Origin: Scolanthus callimorphus
Taxonomy: Eukaryota > Cnidaria > Anthozoa > Actiniaria > Edwardsiidae
Assembly (NCBI GenBank): GCA_033964015.1
Contig: CM066923.1
Span: forward strand, 23,944,168-24,008,167
Direction: 5' to 3'
Length of the DNA: 64,000 bases
This document shows positions 45,774 through 56,830 of the stretch, in pieces. Made by a program: the position numbers and the translations under genes. The notes beneath the pieces are model-generated. The model was not told the origin of the DNA. It worked only from the letters and a program-made list of their open reading frames with translations, and did no database searches. Position 1 is the stretch's first letter. Each line of letters starts with the position of its first letter.

Positions 45774-47330
45774 TTATTGGCCGAAGAAAACTAAGACAGT
45801 TTTCTGACTCGTAGTTTCGATGGTCAGCAAAATGAGAACCACAACAAATGAAGTCGCAGTAATTGTTCCTCCCGCAGTGTTGCTAATAGTGTCTAATTTC
45901 GCTGCAAAATGTGCATGGCTGTCATTTTCGAAATGGTTTAAAGCTTAGTGCACTATCTCTTTAGAATCTCTTTTGTTGCAGCAGGATTGAAAATCCAATA
46001 TATTGAATAATACACTGACGCAACATGTTAAGAGATGTCACATTAAGTTCTTGAATACATTGCCAAGGATGAAATCTGGCAAAGAGACTGTTCGCTGTAA
46101 TTGATTTGTTTTGTTCTCCAAGTTAGAGGCGGTGAAATCCCACACTTCTCCGTGCTATCTACGTACAATAGAGCAGCTGGTCCCCCGTCTTGATATCCTT
46201 ATGTGATAGATACACGATTAGCTCTAATACTACACATTCGAACAGTTGAGCTTCCGTTCTTTGGCAGCGCTGTTTAAGATTGCTCTGATGAATGGCTAAC
46301 TTTCAAGAGGATTTCGCGTTTTCTCCAAGCACAAAATCCGTGAATTCGTTTGCCTCTTGAGTGTATGTCCTTTAAGTTTGCCGATGTCACTTGGAGTATT
46401 TCCGTCACATTTTACCCTTCTTACTCGCCTGCAAAATAAAAATGTACCAATGATATCGAAATACCCAACTTGTGATTTCCTAAGAGATTTAGGTGATTAC
46501 GTCTGCCTTTCTATATATGTATGGCTTAAAATCATCTTTGTACTTTTCCACTTAAGCAATTGTAAGTACAACTACGTACACCTAGTGCAAAATGCGACCA
46601 GACTTTCCCCAATGTCGAGATTTCTCAGTGAAACGTCAGAGCTGTTACACTCCGTGTTGCTAGGTTGTTTCTCTTTGTAAAGCCGTACAAAAATGAGTAT
46701 TTTCAATCTAAATTTGCTTCCGTACACCTCAGGCATCATTTTAATGATATTGTCAGTTTTGGGTTAATTAAAATCTTCTGCTACTCTGCGTATTTATTAC
46801 GTCTTGACTTGAAACAGACCTCGCGCTTCCGCCCGATTTTTTTCCCGCCTCAAATCCGATAGAATGACGTTAGGTTTCCAGTATGATCTTTCATATGGTT
46901 TTGTTAGAAACTATTGAATTACCATACGTAATAAAGTGTCTCAGAAATTCACATAATACCAAGTCTTTTATAGCACACATTTTAGATGAATTACTCTTCA
47001 CTAATCCCATCCAATATTACAAGCCAGCTTAACTCGAACAATGTAAATAGATCACGAGATTTTTGACTCAATTCTAATCGTGTTAGCCAATCAAAATCCG
47101 ATGTCAGGTACTGAGTTATCTTATTGGTCCACAACTAACACTGTGTTATCTGTTTTCGAGGAGGCGTATTGGAATGAAAAAAATATCAGCCAACACCGAA
47201 TAACGTTTTTGATGTGGTACTTATGTGAATAATTTCCGTGCTATTCATTCACACGCCGAAAATCAACGCCCGCGCGAAAAAACTGAAACCCGGAAGATCA
47301 GAGAAGAAATGAATAAAAAAAGTCAGTTTA
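45774..47330. other. Region 5' of GPCR exon 1
   Basis: This should contain the GPCR promoter and any 5' untranslated exon, but I cannot place them. No other gene is recognised; frames at 46357-46680 and 46665-46862 lack any domain. Confidence 0.3.
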
Positions 47331-48529
47331 AGACCCCGTCCTCACTACACCGTTTTCAAACGAAAACGGATATTTTTTGCTCCGGATACGGCTATCGTCC
47401 ACACTAGGGACCGGTCATAATTTATGTCGGAGAGGGGGGTGGAGGAGAAAATACCTGTGATCCAAAATATTTTAAAGAACCCCACCTCATAGCATTGATT
47501 GTTTTCGAGAGCCCCCTCTGATAGACTGAAACATTTCAGGACCCCCCTTCCCCTCCATCCATGTCAGTCAAAATGATTCAAACAGGTCCTGAAGGGGGTC
47601 CAAATCCCATTTCTCAGTGTAAAAGTTTCGCAAGATCTCAGTCCTGAAGTTTTCCCAGTCAAAGTTTTCAAAATCCCAGCATTAAAAAGTGACTTTTAGA
47701 CATGTGTACAGTGTTTTTATTGCAGTCGTAGGGCAAAATTTTAAAAGCAGTTCACAAATTTTTAAAGCCACTCTTTACAGACATTGATATTTGATTGTTG
47801 GTCCAGTTAAAGGCAAATTGAACTTTCTAAACATTTTTCCCATTTCTAGTTCTATTGGCCAAATCCCAGTCCCAGTGACTCCAATCCCATTTCCAAGCCT
47901 AATATAAGGTCTCCCACAATGGCTATCATGGTAAGTCACTAAAACCTCCTACCTCCCCCTCTTTTCTGAAGGCAGTATCTGGGTGTCTTAAAATGATCAT
48001 GAGTGTTAAGATTGAGTAGATGGCGAGCGCGTAGCGCGAGCCGAAATTTTTTTTAGACTTTTTGCTGGTATAGACAATAATTGTTTCTCAAGACCCCCCT
48101 TAACTGCCATTTTCGCCTTTCAAGAGCCCCCTTGTGTTCGCTTAAAAAATTTCAGGGCCCCCCATTTTCTCCTCCACCCCCCCTCCGACTTAAATAATGA
48201 CCGGTCCCCTACAACGCCGAAAACGGAACAATCTGAAAACGCGCTCCAGAGTGGAGCGATTTGAAAACGCTGTTTTCTAGTGTGGACGGATGAAAACGAT
48301 GCTATCTGAAAACGATGACGTCACCACAGCGAAACCAATTTCGCGGGCCGACAGATCGAAATGCGCATGCGTTGAGCTTATTTGAGCATGCGCACGGAAT
48401 GCATAAGAGCGTTTTCGTACGGGTACGCGTTGTAGTGTGGACGGGCGAAAACGATACGGAAACGATAAGACAAGTGAGGACGCAAATCTTTTTGAAAACG
48501 GAGCAAAAAAGTATCCGTTTTCGTTTCCA
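47331..48529. mobile_element. AGACCCCGTCC MITE copy 2, interrupted
   Basis: The left part 47331-47406 and right part 48212-48529 together match the copy at 28856-29280 (CCGGATACGGCTATCGTCCA, CAACGCCGAAAACGG, TCCAGAGTGGAGCGATTTGA, GATGACGTCACCACAGC). An 802-bp element splits it at CACACTA/CTACAACG. The far right terminus is lost after CGTTTTCGTTTCC. Confidence 0.85.
47407..48208. mobile_element. Harbinger-like non-autonomous element, 3-bp CTA duplication
   Basis: GGGACCGGTCATAATTTA and TAAATAATGACCGGTCCC are inverted ends of an 802-bp element, flanked by CTA on both sides (47404-47406 and 48209-48211). The uninterrupted homologue near 28895 reads CACACTACAACG, confirming the empty site. A GGG terminus with a 3-bp target duplication fits PIF/Harbinger. 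The interior is rich in CCCCCCT-type runs and encodes nothing recognisable. A partial GGGACTGGTCATAAATTA end occurs near 57745. Confidence 0.88.
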
Positions 48530-48602
48530 CAGGACCACTAGGCAAAAGCACACGTATATATCCTATAAGAAATACCATATGCTTATGCTTATTTTTATCC
48601 TA

Positions 48603-48790
48603 GAGCAGATGTCGTATGACTGTGAAAACTGCCACGGTTCGGCGCGGTACTGTCGCGGTGGTGGTACGGAACCTGGCCTGCTGTAGATGCAATAAAATCG
48701 CCAATGAAACCGCGTAGTCGCGGTACAGTCACGGTCGCGGCGCAGAACAACTTTATCACAGTACTTTTCACAGTCATACGAAATCTGCTC
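48603..48790. mobile_element. TA-flanked MITE, GAGCAGATTTCGTATGACTG family, copy 3
   Basis: A 188-bp element with ends GAGCAGATGTCGTATGACTG and CAGTCATACGAAATCTGCTC, TA on both sides and the family's GC-rich core (GCCTGCTGTAGATGCAATAAAATCG). Confidence 0.88.
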
Positions 48791-48792
48791 TA

Positions 48793-48905
48793 TTTTCACT
48801 TGACATCAGCTGACATAAGAATAAGCACAAGCACAAGGAAAACGAACATGTTCGTTTTTCCGTTGCTTATGCTTGTGCTTATGTCTAGTGAAAACGGGCT
48901 TTAAA
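48793..48905. repeat. Foldback with ATAAGCACAAGCA arms
   Basis: TTTTCACTTGACAT and GACATAAGAATAAGCACAAG at the left pair with CTTATGCTTGTGCTTATGTC and TAGTGAAAACG at the right; the tip is GAACATGTTC. A MITE-like hairpin that directly abuts the previous element. Confidence 0.7.
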
Positions 48906-49127
48906 TCGGATAATATTTGAACGTTCAAGTCTTATAGAAAAGGCCCAGTTTGAAAGTCAATGTTTGACAGTTTAAAAAACTCAGGTAAAGTAATTTTTGT
49001 TGGTTTTCTAGAACATGATTTTAGCAATTCCAGTCTACCTTTGTTTTTCAATCATTTCGAGAACATTTCTCCAAAACCTGCTTGCAAGCCGTGTAATTTT
49101 GAATCAAGATATCATTGACGAAGTACT

Positions 49128-49449
49128 ACTCTTCCCAGTAGACCGTTACACCTCTCGGTTTTTCTGCCCGCCGGCGGCTGTATAAAACTGATCGCGTGAT
49201 CATATTTTTTGTACACGTGATGAGTTGCTTATGTACCACGTGATCAGTATTTGTGGGCGTAAACTTTGAGAGTTTGGTGAGACCCATTGTTTTGCTGCTT
49301 TCAAACAAAGTGTACGCCCAAAACGGTTGATCACGTGGTACATAAGCAACCCATCACGTGGTACATAAAAAGGTGATCACGCGATGAATTTGAGACAGCC
49401 GCCGGCGGGCTGAAAAACCGAGAGTGTAACGGTCTACTGGGAAGAGTAG
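49128..49449. mobile_element. Foldback MITE with repeated CACGTG sites
   Basis: CTCTTCCCAGTAGACCGTTA at the left and TAACGGTCTACTGGGAAGAG at the right are inverted ends; GCCCGCCGGCGGCTGT and ACAGCCGCCGGCGGGC pair inside. The interior has at least four CACGTGA/TCACGTG palindromes next to GTACATAA. Bases just outside (GTACTA) are also symmetric, so the exact terminus is uncertain. Confidence 0.8.
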
Positions 49450-49867
49450 TACAAATTATACTAATCATATCCTGAATCAGAAAACATCTCGGAATCAGAA
49501 AACATCGAGCATCTAGTGCCGCACAGGGGAATTCTAGTGAAGTCTTTGCTGATGTTGTGCCCAGAACCACAACGGAAGTCAAAGGGACTAAGACCTCGTC
49601 CACACGTATGCGGATATTTTCAAAAACGGAGATGTTTTTTTCTCCGTTTTTAAAGAAATGCGCGTCCACACGGACCGTATTTAAATCGTATTTTCCCGTC
49701 CAGACGTATACGCGAAAATGATTCGAATACGCATATCTTCCCCAATTGCGCATGCGCGGGATGCGAGCGCATGCGCCCTTCGAAAAGCAAGTGCACTGGA
49801 CCCTAACTTTGACGTCATCGTATTTGAAAACCTCCGTTTTCGACCGTCAACAAGAATACGATAAATC

Positions 49868-50208
49868 CACAGGTGACCCAGGACAATTGTTTGTGTACTA
49901 CAACATCGAAGTATTGATAGTAATATAGGGTTTATATGGGGATTGTGGTAAGGGATGTTTGGACCTGGAAATTTTTAGGAAATGATCAATAAAAGTTACT
50001 GAAACTTACCATGTTGTTAGTTGTGGTTGTCCTTGATGCTCATGTGAAGTTTCACGGATGTATCTTCAATTCGCCCCCCATACAGAGATAAATCCGTGAA
50101 AAAATTTCCAGGTCCAAACATCCCTTACCACGATCCGCATATAAACCCTATATTACTGTCAATACTTCAATGTTGTAGTACACAAACAATTGTCCTGGGT
50201 CACCTGTG
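49868..50208. mobile_element. 341-bp foldback, CACAGGTGACCCAGGACAAT ends
   Basis: CACAGGTGACCCAGGACAAT and ATTGTCCTGGGTCACCTGTG are exact complements and pairing continues for ~110 bp (GGGTTTATATG, AAGGGATGTTTGGACCTGGA). It splits a relic of the GTCCACACG/AAAACGGAG family: GAAAACCTCCGTTTTCGAC occurs left of it (~49827) and again right of it (~50256). Confidence 0.8.
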
Positions 50209-50288
50209 AAAAATCTTCGTTTTTAGAAATCTACAGTATGGAGAGTGTTTTCGAAAACCTCCGTTTTTGACTGTCCTGAGTAATTCGC

Positions 50289-50479
50289 AATAGACCTCCT
50301 CGGCTTGGGCGTAATGTGTTCACATTTCAGATCACATGGCATTCCTTTGAATAATATTTTTGTTTAGGCTGCTTTCATATTCATATGTCCTTCGGTGCGT
50401 AGCAGAAAAAGAAATACTCAGGGGAATGCCACGTGATCTGAAATGGGAAAACATTACGCCCGAGCCGAGGAGGTCGATT
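50289..50479. mobile_element. Foldback MITE, AATRGACCTCCTCGGCTTGG family, copy 3
   Basis: AATAGACCTCCTCGGCTTGG and CCGAGCCGAGGAGGTCGATT are the inverted ends; inner arms CATTTCAGATCACATGGCAT and ATGCCACGTGATCTGAAATG pair. Length 191 bp. Confidence 0.82.
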
Positions 50480-51576
50480 ACTTTGTAATTACTCCTATAT
50501 AGGTTTTATTCTGAATTCGTGTAATTACCTTGCGATTGGTTTCACTATAGTCATTTGAAAACCGCTCTATAACCGCAAACAGAAATTCAATCCCCATATG
50601 GCCGCCCAATTTCGAGTGAATGCTACTCATGATTCGGTAAACCCGAAGACGTCATGGCCAATAGCTAATTGGCATTATAAAATTTTCAATACCTCTAGCC
50701 TGCAGTTTAGTCGTATTTTCATACTCGAAAAAGACGACTGAAAAACGGGTTATAGTAGTTCGAGGGAAGAAAAGAAGATATAACGAACATTCGAAGATAT
50801 AACATTCTCAATATTTCTAGAAAAAAGGGGACTTTCTTCGATTCGTACATATTTTTTGCATCACATGCTTTCAAAGCTAATGTTATCTGGCAAAGAAGAA
50901 CAAAACAAAACATTTTTCGTTTTCGCTCTCCGTAAAAGTAACCATCTCTGGTGAAATAACTTACACAAATTCAACGTAGGACTCCTCGAGATAGAGACGA
51001 CTTACCATACAGTGGAAACGTCCGAAATTGAGGGCCTTTCTGGGTATCAAGCTTTCGCTCGAACTGACGGGAATACGGAAAACAGTCCGATCAGAATCAT
51101 GCAGCTATTAGGAGTTCTTTATAAACCTGACTTCAGATCACTTAAAAACATTTTTATCAAACCACTCAGTATCAGCAAACAATACTAATTCGCCGGTATG
51201 GTTGAACGGGAGAATGTATTACTTGTGCAAATTAGTGGTTGATGGTATCAGTAAATTTGTTTTGGCGGATCGAACTATTGCAGTATTGCGGACTTTGGAC
51301 AGACGGGAATATGCCATTGAAACCACACCCCGAGTATAACAACTTGTTCACCTTAGTTAAATGTCAGATGGTCTCATCTCTCCTTTTGATCTTTATATTA
51401 GAGTCGTGTGTATAATAAGTGATTATAAGAAATTCCGCGCGCTGATTGGTCGAGAGGTTCGTTTTCTCTTGCTATAATCACCTACAGGTGATTATAACAT
51501 TGAAAGGATTGGGAGCGCGCGCGCGAGTTTTGTTATGACCGTGAAATCCAACAACAACAAGTTTTGTTTTGTCTAA
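50480..51576. other. Intergenic DNA without recognisable gene
   Basis: A solo TIR of the TTTCACATGACTGT family lies near 50540-50572 (AGTCATTTGAAAACCGCTC). Bases ~51411-51570 hold GTGATTATA- and GATTGGTCGAGAGG-type motifs that recur in opposite orientation near 54470-54570. No exon is seen. Confidence 0.35.
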
Positions 51577-51830
51577 AAATGTTATGAATGGGAGTGGAAA
51601 TCTCGTGAAAAAGAAAATTGCTCGAGAAAATAGGCGGGCGCTAGGCCATTAAGGCACTCCAAGGTGCGCGCTTCAAGAGAATGCCAGCTGAGTGTTAAGC
51701 CAGCTTCGTGTTGCTCTATTTTTCTGGCTTCCATGATACTAACAGTGTACCGCTGCAGCCGACCAACAATCAAGATATTCGCGGTTGATTTAGCCGCAGA
51801 CACCCCAAACCGCAGAGCATATTAAATGAA
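51577..51830 (-). pseudogene. Possible non-LTR RT C-terminal scrap
   Basis: The minus-strand 73-codon frame contains WHSLEARTLECLNGLAPAYF, which resembles the conserved CLNGLAPxYL segment near the end of many CR1/L2-type polyproteins. Nothing else of the element is recognisable. The match is short, so the call is tentative. Confidence 0.4.
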
Positions 51831-51876
51831 ATAAAAATAACGACGATATTTTTGCTTCCTGTAAATGTTGAATTAA

Positions 51877-52260
51877 AGGTGCACTGTCACCGAATTGTTT
51901 CAACAAAATATTATAAAATAAGACCAGTGATCTAACATAAACAACTCAGAATCCTATATACTGTTCTTATGTCCTAGAAAGAAAAAAAACTGAAACTTGC
52001 ATTATATAAGCATTCTTTCGCTATCAAATGTCCAAGTTTGAAAACTGTTCAGCCTGATACGAAATAAAAAAAATGTCATTTCACAATCCAATTCCATCCG
52101 CTCCATAACACACGGAAATACTCCAAATGTGTACTCATCATGTAGCTGAAAGGTTATTTAACAAACCTGGACGATTATTTTGTTCATTTCTTGTGAATCT
52201 GACTGTATTTAAGTTACCTAAATTAACCCTAAAATCGTGTAAAATGGTGACAGTGCCCCT
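51877..52260. mobile_element. TTAA-flanked MITE, AGGKGCACTGTCACC ends
   Basis: AGGTGCACTGTCACC at the left and GGTGACAGTGCCCCT at the right are inverted ends with TTAA directly outside both (51873-51876 and 52261-52264). The interior is A/T-rich and unpaired. TTAA duplication fits Kolobok or piggyBac mobilisation. The 27188-27433 element has related termini. Confidence 0.82.
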
Positions 52261-52264
52261 TTAA

Positions 52265-54265
52265 ATAAAGTCAGTGAAAGGGAAGTGAAGTATTAACGAT
52301 GGGCCCTTTATATTAACCGATAGTTTAATTATGAGCATCATTTTGCATTGCTGAAGGAGTTTACGAAGAAAAAGCTCATGACTCACAACTGTTTGCGCAC
52401 CGAGTCAAATCTTGACATGCTAGTATTGTTATTGCTCGAGCAACAATCATGTTAGTTGGCAGAAGTGACGCTAAATATCTTCGAACTATGACTCTCGATA
52501 CGTCAAACCCCCTGATAGGCGATGCAGCTCTTCTCTTGTGGATTCTTTCTGCCCAACACAGCTTTCCGTATCAATGTGGGTTAAAAATAGGAAAGTGTTG
52601 TCAAACGGACACAGGTATCCCGAAGTATAGTACGACCTTTCCCCATATTTGTATTTTTTATTTGTTAATTATATATATTTTTTTTTGGGGGGGGGATCTT
52701 TTTTTTGCGAAGGGAGACTCAAATGATCAGCTGTTGTAATGCAAAGCAAAAGCTCATGACATCATATCATGAGCTTTTGTGCGAAGGTATCACACGGGTG
52801 CCCGTTTCATGCCACAGGAGACCCGTGCGTAGCAACGAATTATATGACGAGTGTTTTAGGCGAACGTGTAATTGCGCAGTGAAACTTCCATATCAGGACA
52901 TTTCCTGGAAAAAGGTTGTACCACCTAAACTCTTATTTCCACGCCAAAACAGTACGACATAAAGGAAAAATCCCATGGCAACGCATCGTTGCTAAGGACA
53001 CTCATTTCTCAAATTGACTAAGCATGATCTATCTCTACTTCATAGATTACACATAACTTTAAATAAAGTTGTTTTAAGTTGGGATTTGCTAAGGTGGACA
53101 GAGCGGAAATGACCTTCTTAAAATCACGAAATTTCAAATTGTAAGATCAGATTAACTCAGATAAGCTTGATTTTTGGCATAAAGACTCCTTATGTGTTGA
53201 AAAACAAAAATATCGAAAACGACTTTTTTCTTATGGATCCGTGTTTGAGATATTAGGTTTTAACAGAAACATGTAAGGGAGTTGAAACATATAAGAGAGT
53301 CTCCCTTATATGTTTCTGGTTTTAAACTTTGGTTTCTGTACATTTTTTGGAGAACAAGTTTGGTCCGATCATTAGAAACTCCTCGTATACGTAATCTTTA
53401 AGAGACCGTCAGCCACCATTTTGTCAGCCTAGCAACATACCAAGTCAGAGAAAGCATCCATTTCCATCGGCTGATTTAGAGAATATACAGCAATGTTCTC
53501 GATTGAATTTGGTAAATCAAATCTGAAGCTTTATTTTTAGAAGTTTATATAGAGATTTCTACACGTAATTCGTTTTCGTCCTCGTCATCGAACGAAAACA
53601 ACAACAAAGGAGTGGCCGACACGGTGACTTATGGCGAAGTTAGACATTTCATTTTCGGTCATTTCCACTCTCTCGCTAGGGTCCGAGGTTAAAAACTTTA
53701 ACGAGCAACCTTAAAAGAAAAAAGGGCACAAGAAAGCCATTTCAGCTCTATTTAATTATTCATAATTCTATCAAACTTACATGATACCACATCCCGCAGT
53801 TATAGTTATAGTGATGGGTGTGGTAACTAAATCATAATAATGATACAAAAAGGAAATAATAGTACTTCACACTCTTCAAGTAAACATGTTTCTTAAATAT
53901 TTAGAACGCAATTACTTAAAAACCTCAGGAGCAATTTGGTACCAATGTCATCACATTAGAGGAAACAACACATTGGCATTTGTGACGTTTCACAGGAGGC
54001 ATGCAAATGAACGAGAAACATTTTGTAACGTGTTTAGGGGAGAGGTCAAAACATCCGTACTTCCTTGGTGCCCAATTTTAGGTGCCGAGGAGTCCATATG
54101 TGCAATAAAAACGGGTACCCCTAGATAACGCTCTGAGAAAATGAGTTCTGAAAAAGTGGTATTGGGTACCTAAGGGGGTAGATGCCGGTACCCACCACCT
54201 CCCCTGAAAAAAATTGGGTACCATTCGAGTACAAGTGTCTAAACATGTTTCATCCCTAGTGTGGA
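52265..54265. other. Intergenic DNA; solo MITE arm and small hairpin
   Basis: Bases ~53160-53290 match one arm of the 808-1185 MITE (CTTATGGATCCGTGTTTGAGA versus CTAATGGATCCGTCTTTAAGA). A perfect hairpin AAAAGCTCATGA/TCATGAGCTTTT lies at ~52748-52778. The frame at 52449-52739 has no recognisable domain. No gene is supported. Confidence 0.4.
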
Positions 54266-54271
54266 CGCAGT

Positions 54272-54390
54272 ATAAGACTATTTAACAATTAGTCGCCGAA
54301 GGCGACGTGATTATCGGCGAATAGTCACCGAGACGAAGTCGAGGTAACTATTCGCCGATAATCACTGATGCGACTAATTGTTTCTAGTAT
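54272..54390. repeat. Foldback with AACAATTAGTCGC arms
   Basis: AACAATTAGTCGCCGAAGGC with GATTATCGGCGAATAGT at the left pairs with ACTATTCGCCGATAATC and GCGACTAATTGTT at the right. A ~120-bp hairpin, probably a MITE remnant. Confidence 0.6.
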
Positions 54391-54639
54391 CATTACTCAA
54401 GTGACTCAATAAGATTTTTAGACACAAAAACTTGTTTTTGTTGGACTGTTTTTCACATTCTTAACAAAACTCTTGCGCGCACTTCCAACCCTTTCAACCG
54501 TAGGTGATTATAGTAAAAGAAAACAAACCTCTCGATCAATCATCGCGCGGAATTTCTGATAAACATTGCGTAATTATACTAATGAAAGTAAGTGGGCTAA
54601 AAAATTACGACACGCAAGTCGGGTACAGGGTCTTTAAAG

Positions 54640-55255
54640 GCTGGTTCTCACTCGAACGCAAGCGCAGGACGCAAGCTCGGCAAGGCAAATGTGCGTCATA
54701 GCGACGCAAGCGCAAGTGCAAGTGCAAGCCTAAAATGAACATTGATTAGTTTGTTTGCGCTCGCGTTCACTTGATTTACACTAGACGCAAGCAGACACGC
54801 AAGCGCATCCATGTCTTAGCCTACTAGCCGGCTCTCCAGTGTTTTTTTTCGGATATTTGATTTTTTTGGCACGCGGGATTCCTGTGCCTGCTAGCCGGCT
54901 CTCCAGTGGGTTTTTTCGGATATTTGATTTTTTTGGCGCGCGGGATTCCTGTGCCTACTAGCCGGCTCTCCAGTGTTTTTTTTCGGATATTTGATTTTTT
55001 TGGCGCGCGGGATTCCTGTGCCTACTAGCCGGCTCTCCAGTGTTTTTTTTCGGATATCGATTTTTTGGCGCGCGGGATTCCTGTGTCACGGAAAGCCACA
55101 CAGGAATCCCGCGCGCCAAAAAAATCGAATATCCGAAAAAAAAAAACACTGGAGAGCAATGTCTCGATTTTCTTGCGCTTGCGTTCTAATGTAAACCACA
55201 AAAGGGAAATGTATGAGTTTGATATCCTGGTGCTTGCACTTGCGTCCCATTGAAA
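54640..55255. mobile_element. CGCAAGCG foldback split by hairpin array
   Basis: The left half (GACGCAAGCGCAAGTGCAAG, CACTTGATTTACACTAGACG) and right half (CTTGCGCTTGCGTTCTAATG, TGGTGCTTGCACTTGCGTCC) are inverted, resembling the 31020-31890 element. They are separated by the GCCGGCTCTCCAGTG hairpin array at 54818-55156. Confidence 0.6.
54818..55156. mobile_element. Hairpin MITE with its left arm amplified four-fold
   Basis: Three exact-length 67-bp copies of the left arm (54820-54886, 54887-54953, 54954-55020), each running from CCTACTAGCCGGCTCTCC to GCGGGATTCCTGTG, precede a fourth left arm joined to its hairpin partner (tip near 55085). Only one right arm exists. Other family members at 24539 and 28580 have one arm each side. 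Confidence 0.88.
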
Positions 55256-55627
55256 GCAAATTAGTGAGGTTGATGACGAAATGTTATACTTTCGGCAAGA
55301 CACTGATTGCATTCTTTTTTCTCTCTCTTTGAGTATTGCAAAGAAAAACTTTGCAAGGCTCTAAGTTAAATTTTTTGCGTGCAATTTCAAAATCATTGAG
55401 ATGTGGTCAGAAGAATCCAAATCTGGCCACAGGGGGATAAAATGATGCGTCACAAGAAACCATTTCCAGTCATGGCTGGAAAGAAAGAAATACGGTAAGG
55501 GCATATTGATTTTGATTCACTGACTGAGGTCTTCAAAACTAAACCCAACCTAACAAGAACAGTTTGTCATTTGATCTGATTGTATTTGTTCATTTGCATT
55601 GTCATCGATGGCGCGAAAGCCACATGA

Positions 55628-56830
55628 TTATGCTTTTTTACTTGTATGTGAGCGTACGTGATTACTCAGGCCGATCGCCGTCTTGAAACACTTGCGACAT
55701 TCATTGCACCAATGTTCTTTTACACCCGAATGGGTCTTCGCATGGGTCCTCAAGGAAGTCACACTTTTGAAGGATTTGCCGCACTCTAGGCACTCGTGCG
55801 GTCGTTGTTCAGTATGTGTAACCTGGTGTGCTCTTAAACCTTCAGGAAACCTGAAACATCTTCCACAATCTTCACATGCATGTGGCCGAATTCCCGTGTG
55901 TGTTAGTTCATGCCGCTGGAGGTAATGCAAAACATTGAATCCCTTGCCGCATTCTTTACACTTATGTGGCCTAGCTAGTGAATGCGTTTTCTCATGTGTT
56001 CGTAGAGAACTAGATTCACCAAAACATTTCCCACATTCCTTGCAATCATATGGTTTAACTCCAGTATGTTTCCGTTCATGTCTAACTAAATGGGCACTTC
56101 TTTTAAACCTCTGTCCACATTGCTTACACTCGTAAGGTCGATCCCCAGTGTGTGAACGTTCATGTACCTTGAGCTTACTTCTTGAAAGGAAGCATTTTTT
56201 ACACGTAAGACATTCGTGAGGTTTATGCCCTTGGTGTATTCGTTGGTGGGTTCTAAGAGTATTCGAAGCCATAAAGCATTTGCCGCAAACTTTACAAGAG
56301 TAAGGCCTCTCCCCAGTATGCAACCTCTTGTGTCTATTAAGATCACCTGACATGCCAAAACGGGTTCCACATTCTTTACATTCATAACGCTTCACCCCAA
56401 GGTGCGCTCTTTCGTGGCTTCTAAGATGTCCTACCCACTTGTAAGACTTCCCACAGATCTTACAACAATATGGTCTTTCTTCGGAATGCACTCGTTTGTG
56501 GATTCTAACAGCATTGGCCGACTTAAAACTTTTCTCACACTGGTCACATGAAAATTCCTTTTTATCAGAATGGCTTAGCTCATGGCCTTTTAAGTAACAC
56601 AGAAATCTGAACCGTTTGCCACAGTGTTGGCACTGGTGTGGGTTATTTTCAGTATGCTGTCGCTGTTTATGTCTTCGTACAGCGATTGATGATTTGAAAC
56701 ACTGCCCACACTCCTCACAGGAGTATGGATGCTTGACTGAATGACTGACCTGATGTTTCCTGAGGAGATGAGGAAACTGGAAATGTTTACCACATTGGTC
56801 GCACTGATGTCGTTTTACTACCTTCTCCAT
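55628..56830 (-). CDS. C2H2 zinc-finger protein, 14 fingers, single coding exon
   Basis: A nuclear DNA-binding protein by family. The 400-residue frame is almost entirely 14 consecutive C2H2 fingers of CxxC-x12-HxxxH(or x4) spacing, beginning CDQCGKHFQFPHLLRKH and ending CNECRKCFKTAIGLSNHVRSH, with TGxRPY/HTG-type linkers (HTGERPYSCKVC, HTGDRPYECKQC). No KRAB, BTB, SCAN or ZAD domain is present. The Met at 56830 is the first after an in-frame TAG (about 42 nt upstream). Upstream, a different frame with an AG acceptor reads CDSVKRAGNTKPSKKKRAPK, which looks coding and nuclear-localisation-like, so a 5' exon joined through an indel is possible. No internal frame breaks. Target genes cannot be inferred. 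Confidence 0.93.
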   Translation of the reverse strand: MEKVVKRHQCDQCGKHFQFPHLLRKHQVSHSVKHPYSCEECGQCFKSSIAVRRHKQRQHTENNPHQCQHCGKRFRFLCYLKGHELSHSDKKEFSCDQCEKSFKSANAVRIHKRVHSEERPYCCKICGKSYKWVGHLRSHERAHLGVKRYECKECGTRFGMSGDLNRHKRLHTGERPYSCKVCGKCFMASNTLRTHQRIHQGHKPHECLTCKKCFLSRSKLKVHERSHTGDRPYECKQCGQRFKRSAHLVRHERKHTGVKPYDCKECGKCFGESSSLRTHEKTHSLARPHKCKECGKGFNVLHYLQRHELTHTGIRPHACEDCGRCFRFPEGLRAHQVTHTEQRPHECLECGKSFKSVTSLRTHAKTHSGVKEHWCNECRKCFKTAIGLSNHVRSHTSKKA

